A DNA stretch of 64,000 nt from Marinifilum flexuosum (GCF_003610555.1 NZ_RAPQ01000009.1:558001-622000); one strand, 5' to 3'. Numbered from the stretch's first letter, positions 8,030-16,181 are shown. Numbers and translations: made by a program. The notes: generated from the sequence alone by a model not told the origin.

Positions 8030-8081
8030 AATAATTTTACCAAATCATTTTTAATGTTTAATTGAATTTGTAATTTAGAAA
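8030..8081 (+). promoter_or_regulatory. Duplicated promoter-like block, copy 2
   Basis: Same block as at 7041-7092, ending in TAATTTAG, 22 bp before the ATG at 8103. The retained core suggests common control of the two genes or a local duplication. The rest of 7816-8029 shows no gene. Confidence 0.5.
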
Positions 8082-8102
8082 ATTCAAAAACTAAACATAG
8101 AT

Positions 8103-8672
8103 ATGCCTGATTTGATCAAGAAAATAGAAAAAGTGATGCGTGCTTTTATTCCTGCTGCAACACCATATATAGATATTGAGAAAAAACTTAAAACTTGGGA
8201 AAAGTTTTCCGATAAAAACAATGGAACATTGCAAATAAAAAGAACTGGCAGCAATACTTTTAGTCGTTTAATCATGGAGGTTCCAATTAAAAATTACATG
8301 GTTCGGTTTGAGGAATCAGATATAAACCTCTTAAGAGTTACCTGCAATTTAGGAATAAAGGATTTTCGCTTCTATATCACATTTGAAGATGTAATTGAAA
8401 AGATTATAAAATCGTTTTATAACCAGGAAATTGAAATTGGTGACAAAGAATTTGACGACAGATACCTGATTACTACAAACAATGAGAGAAAGATGAAAAA
8501 TATCTTGTCTGATAACAAATTGAAGAACCTTCTACTAAAGAATAGTATTTCCAACTTTCATCTGGCTAAGGGTGAACTTTTTATTTTAGGAGATCGCCAT
8601 ATAGATGAAGCTGAAGAATTTGAAATCATACTTGAAATTTTTAAAAGTTTGATTTCAAAAGTCTGCCAATAA
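8103..8672 (+). CDS. Hypothetical protein, 189 aa
   Basis: The ATG at 8103 lies 22 bp after the second promoter-like block. The product is soluble, with no signal peptide or membrane helix; a Lys-rich helical start, a central beta-rich region (residues 60-110) and an acidic helical C-terminus are visible. It resembles the general build of cytosolic DUF3137-like domains, but I cannot assign it. The gap to lgt is 31 bp, so the two genes may share a transcript. Confidence 0.6.
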   Translation: MPDLIKKIEKVMRAFIPAATPYIDIEKKLKTWEKFSDKNNGTLQIKRTGSNTFSRLIMEVPIKNYMVRFEESDINLLRVTCNLGIKDFRFYITFEDVIEKIIKSFYNQEIEIGDKEFDDRYLITTNNERKMKNILSDNKLKNLLLKNSISNFHLAKGELFILGDRHIDEAEEFEIILEIFKSLISKVCQ

Positions 8673-8703
8673 ATAAAATACATGAATAACACTTTAAAGA
8701 AAA

Positions 8704-9546
8704 ATGATTTTAACTCAAATCAACTGGAACCCAGATCCTGAAATATTCAATATTTTAGGCATATCCATACGATATTACAGCTTACTATTTCTTAGTGGTA
8801 TCCTATTGTCGATTACTGTTTTGAAATGGATCTTTAAACAGGAAAAGCTACCAGAAGCCAATTTAGAAAAACTATCCATGTATGGGATAATTGGTATTCT
8901 GCTTGGTGCCCGACTAGGACATTGTTTGTTTTACGAACCTGGCTATTACTTAAATCATCCTTTGGAAATATTATTGCCAATTCAGTTCACATCCAGCAGT
9001 GGAATTGAGTTTACAGGTTATAGAGGATTGGCCAGTCATGGAGGTGCGCTTGGTTTAATCATTGCCCTGTTTCTTTATTCACGCAAGACCAAACATTCTA
9101 TGCTTGATACCATCGATTTAATTGCCGTAGTTACCGGATTGGGAGCTGGTTTTATCCGCTTGGCCAATTTAATGAACTCGGAGATTGTTGGTATGCCAAG
9201 CAACAAAGCATGGGCTTTTGTATTCGAGAGAATCGATACCATTCCCCGTCATCCAGCTCAATTGTACGAAGCCATCTGTTACTTCCTGATTTTTGCTTTT
9301 ATGCTGTTTTTGTATAAAACCAAGAGAGCGCAATTCAAAAATGGAGTACTCTTTGGAACTGTACTGTTTCTGATATTTACAGCTCGTTTTTTTATTGAGT
9401 TTGTTAAAGAAAATCAGGTAGCATTCGAATCGGGTATGCAATTCAACATGGGACAATTGTTGAGTATTCCCTACATTATTGTTGGGCTTGGGTTTATCGC
9501 ATATGGAATTAGTAAAACCAAAAAGCAATTGAGTTTGCAAGTTTAA
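8704..9546 (+). CDS. lgt: Prolipoprotein diacylglyceryl transferase
   Basis: This inner-membrane enzyme moves diacylglycerol from phosphatidylglycerol to the lipobox Cys of prolipoproteins. The 280-aa protein has about seven membrane segments and the family signatures: an early RYY segment, GLASHGGALG (His and Gly of the H-G-G motif), GAGFIRLANLMNSEIVG (the Lgt signature with Arg, Asn and Glu), and RHPAQLYEA. The length is normal. Its substrates are plentiful here, since many genes in the window encode LxxC lipoproteins. A two-helix membrane protein follows 11 bp downstream. Confidence 0.95.
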   Translation: MILTQINWNPDPEIFNILGISIRYYSLLFLSGILLSITVLKWIFKQEKLPEANLEKLSMYGIIGILLGARLGHCLFYEPGYYLNHPLEILLPIQFTSSSGIEFTGYRGLASHGGALGLIIALFLYSRKTKHSMLDTIDLIAVVTGLGAGFIRLANLMNSEIVGMPSNKAWAFVFERIDTIPRHPAQLYEAICYFLIFAFMLFLYKTKRAQFKNGVLFGTVLFLIFTARFFIEFVKENQVAFESGMQFNMGQLLSIPYIIVGLGFIAYGISKTKKQLSLQV

Positions 9547-9557
9547 ATTATAGAAAC

Positions 9558-9734
9558 ATGAGAAGAAATAAGATAGTAATTGATGTGCTGTTTATTGTTC
9601 TGACAGCAATTATTCTAACAGGATTGAATTACTTTGAATTGCTGGAGAATTTTATTGGCTATGCTTTAGTTCCTATTTTAGTAGCCTATTTTTTAGGGCA
9701 GCAAGTTGAAAGAAGATTTAGTAACACTAAATAA
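9558..9734 (+). CDS. Small two-helix membrane protein, 58 aa
   Basis: An ATG at 9558 opens a 58-codon frame ending TAA at 9732-9734, tightly placed between lgt (11-bp gap) and the 9742 gene (7-bp gap), which argues for translation. It starts with a basic MRRNK, then two hydrophobic stretches (about residues 6-24 and 32-46) and a basic tail (QQVERRF). It is probably an inner-membrane protein with both ends in the cytoplasm. Function is unknown; position suggests a link to lgt expression rather than catalysis. Confidence 0.7.
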   Translation: MRRNKIVIDVLFIVLTAIILTGLNYFELLENFIGYALVPILVAYFLGQQVERRFSNTK

Positions 9735-9741
9735 ATAATCT

Positions 9742-10287
9742 ATGATGAAGATATTTGTTACTCTGGCATTTTGCATAGCCTATTTTGCATGCCATGCTCA
9801 AATGAAAAATTCTAATCTGAATTATAAAAATGACACCATTCTTAAGGTTGTTTATAAAAGTAAGAAATCACAAAAGAAAGATCCTGCCTATTTCATAAAT
9901 GGTAAACATATTAAAGGTTTTAATCCAGCCACAATTGCTCCAAATAATATTGATAGCATAACAGTATTTAAGGAAGACTTCACAATCGACACAAAATCAT
10001 ACTATGGACAAATAAATATCTTTCTCAAAAAAGGATACTCTCCTAAATGGATATCTTTAAATGACTTAAAAAGGAAGTACATAAAAAGTGTTAATACTCC
10101 AACCATTTTCATGTTAAACAATGATTTTATAAAGTTAGATTATAGTGAATTCTTTATTGATGAAAAATACATTTTAAAATTGGAAGTAGAGTCAATGCAT
10201 AAGCAAATAGGAGATATTCAAATTGCTCGAATTTTAACCAAGACTGAAGACAATATCAAAAAAGCAAATGAGATTCGAATTCGGTAG
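9742..10287 (+). CDS. Secreted hypothetical protein with plug-like segment
   Basis: A signal peptide (residues 1-19, ending CHAQ) is followed by a 160-residue domain. The central stretch NIDSITVFKE, then a YGQINIFLKK strand, resembles the short 'plug-like' segment found at the C-terminus of M56/BlaR1-type and TonB-linked Bacteroidota proteins. No lipobox or metal motif is present. It is probably periplasmic and co-transcribed with lgt and the 58-aa gene (7-bp gap). Precise role unknown. Confidence 0.6.
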   Translation: MMKIFVTLAFCIAYFACHAQMKNSNLNYKNDTILKVVYKSKKSQKKDPAYFINGKHIKGFNPATIAPNNIDSITVFKEDFTIDTKSYYGQINIFLKKGYSPKWISLNDLKRKYIKSVNTPTIFMLNNDFIKLDYSEFFIDEKYILKLEVESMHKQIGDIQIARILTKTEDNIKKANEIRIR

Positions 10288-10497
10288 ATTCGAAAATCGA
10301 AGATTTAACAATCATATCAACCTATAAGTTTAATTCTTGCCCAAACCTCTTGGAACACAGTAAATTTTTCATTGAATAAATTAATAGATAAACTTTGTTG
10401 ATTCTTAATTTAAATTTAGTCCAATATCTATTTTGACATATTGTTTTGCATGATTTGGTAAATTTATGCGTTCTATAACCTAAAAAATTAACCAACT

Positions 10498-11097
10498 ATG
10501 AAAGAAAAACAAGAGGACAAACTGTATATCTGTAAACCTTGTGGCTATGTAATGAAAGAAAGCGAACTACAGGATGTATGCCCTGCTTGTGGTTTACCAA
10601 AAAAAGTATTCGAACAATACAAAGAAAGAATGTCTCCAGGGCGAAGTAGAATTTTACACCTCGATTTGCATCCTATTGCAGTTCATTTCCCCCAAACTAC
10701 ATTGGTTTTTGCACTTCAGGCATTGCTAATCAATCTATTCTTCCCAAACTTCTACCCTGAAATTTTATTGGGTACAGCAAAATTCTCGGCAGTAATCTTT
10801 CCATTTACTGTTTTTGGTGCCTTTTTAAGTGGAATGATCGATGGTAAATTGCGTTTTAAATCGGTAACCACTCCTATTCTTAAAAAGAAAATCATTTACA
10901 GTACCATAATGCTTATTGCTTCCTTTTTCACACCATTTTTAGCATGGAAAGGGATTGAAGATTTACAATCAAAGATTTTGTTATTGATTTGTGGTACTAT
11001 CGCATTAATCTGTGGTATTGTACTTGGACATGCCGGCAAACGATTAATGAATATTGGTATGGGTGGTGCTGTTAAAATTTGGGGAAGGAAGTTTTAA
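10498..11097 (+). CDS. Rubredoxin-like domain fused to DUF2231 membrane protein
   Basis: Residues 1-35 form a rubredoxin-like knuckle with C12-K-P-C15 and C28-P-A-C31, able to bind one iron or zinc. A second part (about 50-199) has four hydrophobic helices with a HPIAVHFP motif, the DUF2231 signature often seen in haem-linked or redox membrane proteins. The fusion suggests electron transfer between a cytosolic donor and the membrane, but this is inference; the metal knuckle could be structural zinc. The gene has its own upstream region of 210 bp and is followed by the hexosaminidase gene after 38 bp. Confidence 0.8.
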   Translation: MKEKQEDKLYICKPCGYVMKESELQDVCPACGLPKKVFEQYKERMSPGRSRILHLDLHPIAVHFPQTTLVFALQALLINLFFPNFYPEILLGTAKFSAVIFPFTVFGAFLSGMIDGKLRFKSVTTPILKKKIIYSTIMLIASFFTPFLAWKGIEDLQSKILLLICGTIALICGIVLGHAGKRLMNIGMGGAVKIWGRKF

Positions 11098-11135
11098 GGA
11101 TCATATTTTACTATTCAATCTTATAGATGATAACC

Positions 11136-12830
11136 ATGAAGAATCTACTCTTAACATTGGCATGCTTTTTTACTTTAGCATCCTGCAATAATAAAATGAA
11201 GGATTACGTAAATTCTGATCAGGATTATACCATTATTCCAAAGCCAATTGATATCCAAGTTAAAAATGGTCGGTTTATTATCGATCAAAACACAAAAGTA
11301 ACAGCTGATAAAGATCTGGAAGTCGAAGCTCAATATCTTGCAGAGATTTTATCTCTTTCAACAGGAAAGGAAATCCAATTTACAGATAAGAATACTAAAG
11401 GTAATATCAATTTGATCATCGATTCTTCATTGGAATCCGACGAAGCTTATATATTATCGGTTGATTACAATAAAGTTAAAATTAGTGGTAAAACTGCTAA
11501 AGGTATATTCTATGGTATACAAAGTTTACGTCAACTTATTCAAAAGAAAGCACGCTGCGAAAGTGAATCTGAAATTGCCAGTATTCCCGCTACTCTTATT
11601 ACTGATGCTCCCAGATATGCATACAGAGGCATGCATTTGGATGTAGCCCGACATTTCTTTTCAGTAGATTTTATCAAACGATATATTGATATTTTGGCAA
11701 TGCACAAAATGAATTCATTTCATTGGCATTTGACCGAAGATCAAGGCTGGCGAATCGAAATCAAGAAATATCCAAAACTAACTGAGGTAGGTGCCTTGAG
11801 AAACGGAACCATTGTGGGCAATTACCCCGGAAGTGAAAATGACAACCTAAAATATGGTGGATATTATACTCAGGAAGAAGTGAAGGAAGTAATTGCTTAT
11901 GCAGCAAAAAATCACATTACTGTAATTCCTGAAATTGAACTTCCTGGTCACAGTAGTGCTGCTATTGCAGCTTATCCATTTCTGAGCTGTTTTCCGAAAG
12001 AAAATAGCATCGTTCCAAAAGGTATGATTTCCGAAGGATCAAAAAAAGCTCAAAGAAATGGCAAGCCTAAAATCGTACAGGAATCATGGGGCGTATATGA
12101 TGATGTTTATTGCGCTGGAAAAGAAGAAACCTTTGAAGTTCTGGAGAATATCTTAAGTGAAGTAATTGAATTGTTCCCTTCAAAATACATCCACATTGGT
12201 GGCGATGAATGTCCAAAAGGAAACTGGAAAAGGTGTTCTCTTTGTCAGAAAAGAAAAAAAGAGCACGGCTTAAAGGATGAGCATGAACTACAAAGCTATT
12301 TCATCCAACGAATAGAAAAGTTTGTAAACAGCAAAGGAAAAAATATCATTGGATGGGATGAAATTCTGGAAGGGGGTTTGGCTCCAAATGCTACGGTAAT
12401 GTCGTGGAGAGGCAATAAAGGAGGAATTGAGGCAGCTAATGCAGATCACAATGTGATCATGTCGCCAAACTCTCATTGCTACTTTGATCATTATCAAGCC
12501 AAAGACAGAACAAATGAACCCATTGCAATAGGTGGTTTTCTTCCTGTAGAAAAGGTGTATTCTTTCGATCCTACTCCGGATGAATTGGAAGCAAGCAAAC
12601 ACAAATACATTTTGGGAGGACAAGCAAATTTATGGACAGAATACATCGGAACTGAAGAGTATGCCGAGTATATGCTCTTACCACGACTAACAGCCCTTTC
12701 GGAATCATTGTGGTCGCAGAAAAAAATGAAAAACTGGGATGATTTTAAAGTGAGATTATCAACTTTTAGAAAAAAGTATGACGAATTGGGTTTGAATTAC
12801 GCCAAGCATGTTTTCAAAGACGAAGAGTAA
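11136..12830 (+). CDS. Beta-N-acetylhexosaminidase lipoprotein (GH20)
   Basis: A lipoprotein signal ends LASC (acylated Cys17), so I prefer the ATG at 11136 to the in-frame ATG nine bases upstream. Residues 30-150 form the GH20b alpha/beta domain, then a TIM barrel with RGMHLDVARHFF, the WHLTEDQGWR segment and the catalytic pair Asp357-Glu358 in HIGGDECPKG. GH20 enzymes remove terminal GlcNAc or GalNAc by substrate-assisted catalysis. The lipoprotein would act at the outer membrane on chitin, glycoprotein or peptidoglycan fragments. No SusC/D pair is nearby, so it is not part of a polysaccharide locus. A terminator follows. Confidence 0.93.
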   Translation: MKNLLLTLACFFTLASCNNKMKDYVNSDQDYTIIPKPIDIQVKNGRFIIDQNTKVTADKDLEVEAQYLAEILSLSTGKEIQFTDKNTKGNINLIIDSSLESDEAYILSVDYNKVKISGKTAKGIFYGIQSLRQLIQKKARCESESEIASIPATLITDAPRYAYRGMHLDVARHFFSVDFIKRYIDILAMHKMNSFHWHLTEDQGWRIEIKKYPKLTEVGALRNGTIVGNYPGSENDNLKYGGYYTQEEVKEVIAYAAKNHITVIPEIELPGHSSAAIAAYPFLSCFPKENSIVPKGMISEGSKKAQRNGKPKIVQESWGVYDDVYCAGKEETFEVLENILSEVIELFPSKYIHIGGDECPKGNWKRCSLCQKRKKEHGLKDEHELQSYFIQRIEKFVNSKGKNIIGWDEILEGGLAPNATVMSWRGNKGGIEAANADHNVIMSPNSHCYFDHYQAKDRTNEPIAIGGFLPVEKVYSFDPTPDELEASKHKYILGGQANLWTEYIGTEEYAEYMLLPRLTALSESLWSQKKMKNWDDFKVRLSTFRKKYDELGLNYAKHVFKDEE

Positions 12831-12851
12831 ACTCCAAATAAAAAAATAAAT

Positions 12852-12887
12852 AAGAAGGCAATTTCCAATTATGGTAGTTGCCTTCTT
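12852..12887 (+). terminator. Terminator after hexosaminidase
   Basis: Arms AAGAAGGCAA (12852-12861) and TTGCCTTCTT (12878-12887) are perfect inverted copies with a 16-base loop. Confidence 0.75.
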
Positions 12888-12941
12888 GCATAATTCAACT
12901 CTCACATATATTTTTAAAGTTCAAGAAAGAAATCAATTGCA

Positions 12942-13529
12942 ATGACTACTCCTGAAGAAAACAAACTGATATACTACGTTAAGAAATGGGTGAACATCAC
13001 CAAGGATGATGAATCCGCTATTTTATCTGCATTCGAACAAGCCAGTATCAGAAAGAAAAAAGACCTTTTAGTTCCGGGAGAAATTTGCAAGTACAATTAT
13101 TTCATTATAAAAGGATGCATACGCACCTACTATATAGATGACAAGGGAGTAGAACATATCTACCACATTCGATTTGATAACAATTGGGTTGGTGATTTGG
13201 AAAGTTTTTTCAGTCAGAAACCTTCGAAATACTATATAGAAGCGCTCGAGGACACTCAATACATTCGCATTTCAAAAGATCGATTGGATCAATTGTATGA
13301 TGAAGTTCCTGCTTTTGATCGTTACTTTAGAATTCTTTTTCAAAAGGCCTATGTAAACACCCTAAAGCGTTTAAATGCTAATATGTGGGAACCGGCTATC
13401 GACAGATACAAGGACATGCTAAAGGAGCATCCCGATATGTTTCAAAGGGTTCCACTTACCTATATTGCTTCATATCTTGGTATAACACCAGAAAGTCTTA
13501 GTAGAATCAGAAAGAAAAATAATCAATAG
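12942..13529 (+). CDS. Crp/Fnr family transcriptional regulator, 195 aa
   Basis: A cyclic-nucleotide-binding-type beta roll spans about residues 20-110 (LLVPGEICKYNYFIIKGCIR), followed by a long dimer helix and a short winged helix-turn-helix at 160-190 (YIASYLGITPESLSRIR). The phosphate-binding cassette of true cAMP receptors (GE-L-RxA) is not evident, so the ligand may be something else or absent. Two FNR-like palindromes lie 50-86 bp after its stop, in front of yceI and the azoreductase gene; these are its most likely targets. The position suggests a redox-responsive regulon, but this is inference. Confidence 0.85.
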   Translation: MTTPEENKLIYYVKKWVNITKDDESAILSAFEQASIRKKKDLLVPGEICKYNYFIIKGCIRTYYIDDKGVEHIYHIRFDNNWVGDLESFFSQKPSKYYIEALEDTQYIRISKDRLDQLYDEVPAFDRYFRILFQKAYVNTLKRLNANMWEPAIDRYKDMLKEHPDMFQRVPLTYIASYLGITPESLSRIRKKNNQ

Positions 13530-13578
13530 ACTTCCTGATTTTACAATACCCTATTATCTATTTTTTTTCAAACTTCAC

Positions 13579-13592
13579 TTGACATAGGTCAA
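13579..13592. promoter_or_regulatory. FNR/CRP-like operator, distal
   Basis: TTGACATAGGTCAA is a perfect inverted repeat TTGAC-N4-GTCAA, one base per arm away from the FNR consensus TTGAT-N4-ATCAA. It lies 23 bp upstream of the second site. Confidence 0.7.
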
Positions 13593-13601
13593 TTTTATTT
13601 C

Positions 13602-13615
13602 TTAACACAGGTCAA
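13602..13615. promoter_or_regulatory. FNR/CRP-like operator, proximal
   Basis: TTAACACAGGTCAA has one mismatch between arms. Its centre (13608.5) is about 41 bp upstream of the start site expected from the -7 box at 13638, the position of class II activator sites. Confidence 0.65.
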
Positions 13616-13637
13616 GTACTTCAAGTTTTCATGCTTT

Positions 13638-13645
13638 TACATTTG
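13638..13645 (+). promoter_or_regulatory. Bacteroidota -7 box of yceI
   Basis: TACATTTG matches TAnnTTTG exactly and lies 61 bp before the yceI ATG. No good -33 TTTG is seen at the usual distance, consistent with an activator-dependent promoter. Confidence 0.6.
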
Positions 13646-13705
13646 TATTAAAAGATATTCAAAACAGAAGAATACAATTTTAATACAACAAATAAATTAA
13701 AAGTC

Positions 13706-14269
13706 ATGAAAAAGTTAAGTTTATTATTGGTGCTATTATTTGTAACTGGCATCTATGTTTTTGCACAAAAAAACCAAGTTAAGATTAATGAATCTCAAGT
13801 TAAATGGACTGGAACAAAAATAGGCGGATCTCATAAGGGAGAAATCAAAATTGAACATGGGTTCCTTTCTTTAAAGAGTGATCAAATTATTGGCGGTGAA
13901 ATCGTTATGGACATGAACAGCATTACCGTTACTGATATTGAAGACCAGGGATACAATCAAAAATTAGTTGGCCATTTAAAGTCAGATGATTTCTTTGGAG
14001 TTGAAAAATTTTCAAACTCGAAGTTTGTGATCAGCAAAGCAACAGAATTTGCAGATGGCAAGGCAAAAGTTACCGGACAACTTACCATTAAAGGCAAAAC
14101 GGAAAGCTTAAGCTTTGATGTTTTTAAAGATGGAAACAGCTATACTGCACAAATTAAAGTTGACCGTTCAAAATTTGATGTTCGTTATGGCTCAAACTCA
14201 TTCTTTGACAACTTAGGCGATAAAGTGATTGGCGATATTTTCACTCTTGACATTTCACTTATCATTTAA
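13706..14269 (+). CDS. yceI: YceI family periplasmic lipocalin-like protein
   Basis: A signal peptide (residues 1-20, ending VFAQ) precedes a YceI domain: a beta barrel with SQVKWTGTKIGGSHKGEI at the start, the MDMNSITVTDIED segment, GHLKSDDFFGVEKF and the C-terminal RSKFDVRYGSNSF stretch, all typical. YceI barrels bind long isoprenoid or amide lipids in the periplasm and are often induced by acid, osmotic or redox stress. Placed between the Crp/Fnr gene with its operators and an azoreductase, it may carry or protect quinone-like lipids, which is inference. Confidence 0.92.
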   Translation: MKKLSLLLVLLFVTGIYVFAQKNQVKINESQVKWTGTKIGGSHKGEIKIEHGFLSLKSDQIIGGEIVMDMNSITVTDIEDQGYNQKLVGHLKSDDFFGVEKFSNSKFVISKATEFADGKAKVTGQLTIKGKTESLSFDVFKDGNSYTAQIKVDRSKFDVRYGSNSFFDNLGDKVIGDIFTLDISLII

Positions 14270-14285
14270 TTCCTCATCACGGCAA

Positions 14286-14305
14286 GCATGGGATTTATCC
14301 CATGC
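14286..14305 (+). other. Intercistronic hairpin between yceI and azoR
   Basis: A perfect 20-base inverted repeat (GCATGGGAT arms around TT). No T-tract follows, so it is more likely an RNA processing or stability element that sets different yceI and azoR levels than a terminator. Confidence 0.55.
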
Positions 14306-14330
14306 GATTCTAATAAAAAAGCAAAATATC

Positions 14331-14942
14331 ATGAATATTTTAATCGTAAAATACCTACCATCAGGTAGTAAATCAAATACTCTTGGTTTATTAAACCACT
14401 TTACAGAAAATTTAAGTACAAAACACAATATTACGGAAGTTGACTTGCTTAAATCGCCTCCAAAATATTTCGACGAGCTTACATTAGGTGCTTATGCCAA
14501 AAGAAACTTTGGTGGAATTGAACTTGATTCAAAAGAATCAGAAGCCATAAAACCACTTGATGAACTAAATGAACAATTTATAAATGCTGATTTGGTAGTT
14601 CTAGCTCTTCCTATGCACAATTTTTCATTGCCGGGAATCGTAAAAGTATATTTAGATGCGATCATGCAAAGCGGTAAAGTATTCAAATATGAAAATGGAA
14701 CTCCCCTTGGATTAATGGATAAAATGAAATTTGTAACACTTTACACCAGTGCAGGTAAATACCTGGGGGATTATGAATTTTTAGATAATGTAAAAACCCT
14801 TCTAAAAATAGAACTCGACTTTATGGGCATTAAAGATTACGGCTTTGTTCATGCCAGTAGCGGAAATCCTGACAACATCGAATCTGAATTCGCAAATGCA
14901 AAACAAGAAATTGATCAGATAATTCAAAACTGGAACATATAA
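14331..14942 (+). CDS. azoR: FMN-dependent NADH-azoreductase/quinone reductase
   Basis: The ATG at 14331 gives a 203-aa flavodoxin-fold protein; an in-frame ATG at 14229 would place 34 extra codons inside yceI and is rejected. It starts MNILIVKYLPSGSKSNT, the FMN phosphate loop of the AzoR/AcpD group. LPMHNFSLPG matches the family's P-M-x-N-F-x-x-P motif, and YTSAGKYLG lies in the second FMN region. Such enzymes reduce quinones and azo compounds with NAD(P)H by two-electron steps. It lies 61 bp after yceI and likely shares its Crp/Fnr-type control. Confidence 0.9.
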   Translation: MNILIVKYLPSGSKSNTLGLLNHFTENLSTKHNITEVDLLKSPPKYFDELTLGAYAKRNFGGIELDSKESEAIKPLDELNEQFINADLVVLALPMHNFSLPGIVKVYLDAIMQSGKVFKYENGTPLGLMDKMKFVTLYTSAGKYLGDYEFLDNVKTLLKIELDFMGIKDYGFVHASSGNPDNIESEFANAKQEIDQIIQNWNI

Positions 14943-14965
14943 TCCACAAGAAACAAAATGATTAT

Positions 14966-14995
14966 AGAAAGGAGATGTTAGCGCATCTCCCTTCT
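14966..14995. terminator. Bidirectional terminator between convergent genes
   Basis: Arms AGAAAGGAGATG and CATCTCCCTTCT pair with one mismatch around TTAGCG, between azoR (+) and the nitroreductase (-). Confidence 0.7.
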
Positions 14996-15001
14996 AATAA
15001 T

Positions 15002-15670
15002 TTACTTCACCCACTCAACAATTTCTTCCATCGGAAAACGTGATTGAGGAAAGGGAGAATCCTCTTTTCTATAGCCAAATGCTACCATTGCTGCAACACC
15101 AAGTTTATTCATATCTACAATTCCTTCGTCAACTAAAATTTCTTCAACCTTGGTTCTGTCGAAACCTTCAATTGGACAAGAATCAATTCCAATTTGAGCC
15201 GCGGCTGTCATCATATTTGCAAATGGCAAATACACCTGTTTACAAGCCCAGTCAAAAATTTTACGATCATCTGTTAAGTCGAACTCATTATCCATAAAGT
15301 TGCCAAAGAATTTTAACTTCATCTCTTCAATATCAGCTGGAAGTTTATCCACCTCTTGCGATTTGTATTTTAGATATTCCGATCCAACACGCATTTCATC
15401 TCCTTTACGAGCCAAAAGAATAACAAAGTGACTTGCCGAAGCCAATTGCTTTTGTGCTCCCCAACTAGGTTCTGACAATTTCTCACGTAGTTCTTTATTT
15501 TGTACTACAATAAATTTCCAAGGCTCCCATCCAAATGAACTTGGAGAACGTCTTCCAACCTCAAGAATAAATTCGAAATCATCATCTGAGATTTTCTGAT
15601 CCTCTTCAAAAACTTTTATTGCGCGACGATATGCATGCGCTTTCAATATTTCTTCTTTTTTTTCTTTCAT
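15002..15670 (-). CDS. NfsB/YdgI-type nitroreductase family oxidoreductase
   Basis: The 222-aa FMN enzyme shows the nitroreductase layout: YRRAIKVF near the start (FMN phosphate Arg residues), RRSPSSFGWEPWKF at about 40-53, a central helical region, and GIDSCPIEGFD plus LGVAAMVAFGYR near the end. These enzymes reduce nitroaromatics, quinones or flavins with NAD(P)H as homodimers. It is divergent from an HxlR regulator at 15806, a classic pairing in which the regulator senses electrophiles or quinones. The shared 135-bp region carries repeated ATACTTT motifs. Confidence 0.92.
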   Translation of the reverse strand: MKEKKEEILKAHAYRRAIKVFEEDQKISDDDFEFILEVGRRSPSSFGWEPWKFIVVQNKELREKLSEPSWGAQKQLASASHFVILLARKGDEMRVGSEYLKYKSQEVDKLPADIEEMKLKFFGNFMDNEFDLTDDRKIFDWACKQVYLPFANMMTAAAQIGIDSCPIEGFDRTKVEEILVDEGIVDMNKLGVAAMVAFGYRKEDSPFPQSRFPMEEIVEWVK

Positions 15671-15704
15671 ACGGCATTAATTTTTCTTGCTTCAAAAATA
15701 TCTT

Positions 15705-15766
15705 ATATATACTTTCGTGTCAAGTACATACTTTTTTCATACATAGTATATTTTTAGATACTTTTA
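15705..15766. promoter_or_regulatory. Candidate HxlR operator region
   Basis: ATACTTT occurs at 15709, 15728 and 15758 and TAGTATA at 15745, with steps of about 19 and 30 bp, between divergent nitroreductase and HxlR genes. HxlR proteins typically bind short AT-rich GTAC/ACTT-type half-sites. Confidence 0.45.
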
Positions 15767-15805
15767 TTGAATATCAACCTATTATCAACCACAAGAAATT
15801 TAAAT

Positions 15806-16165
15806 ATGACTAAAAAAAAATCAGATGCTCCAATTTGTGCTTTAGATTATGCGTTTAGAAGAATAGGTGGTAAACACAAAGCTCGTATTCTTTGGTACAT
15901 CTATCAGCAAAATAATGTATTGAGGTATGGAGAACTAAAAAAAATGGTTCAGAATATTACATCAAAGATGTTAACCCAAACTTTGCGCGAGTTGGAGGAA
16001 GATAACCTGCTTAATCGTAAGGTTTATCCTGTTGTTCCACCCAAAGTAGAGTACTCGCTTACCGAAACGGGAAAAGAATTGATTCCATTTATAGAGCATA
16101 TTGGTGCTTGGGGGCGCGCGCAGATGGAAAAAGAGAAGGTGGAAAATAAAAAAAAGGACGAATAA
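15806..16165 (+). CDS. HxlR family winged-helix regulator, 119 aa
   Basis: I use the ATG at 15806 (MTKKKSDAPICALD) rather than the earlier frame opening at 15767, because the first residues then match the family start with its sensing Cys (Cys11). The HxlR core includes the IGGKHKARILW helix, RYGELKKMV, SKMLTQTLRELEEDNLLNRKVY (recognition helix and wing) and KVEYSLTETGKEL. Family members often use the N-terminal Cys to sense quinones, diamide or aldehydes. It likely controls the divergent nitroreductase. Confidence 0.9.
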   Translation: MTKKKSDAPICALDYAFRRIGGKHKARILWYIYQQNNVLRYGELKKMVQNITSKMLTQTLRELEEDNLLNRKVYPVVPPKVEYSLTETGKELIPFIEHIGAWGRAQMEKEKVENKKKDE

Positions 16166-16181
16166 TCATTCGCCCCATATT

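Noticed and set aside
14229-14330. Longer azoR start inside yceI
   Set aside because: The ATG at 14229 would add 34 codons overlapping yceI and place the FMN loop too far from the start; the ATG at 14331 fits the family start.
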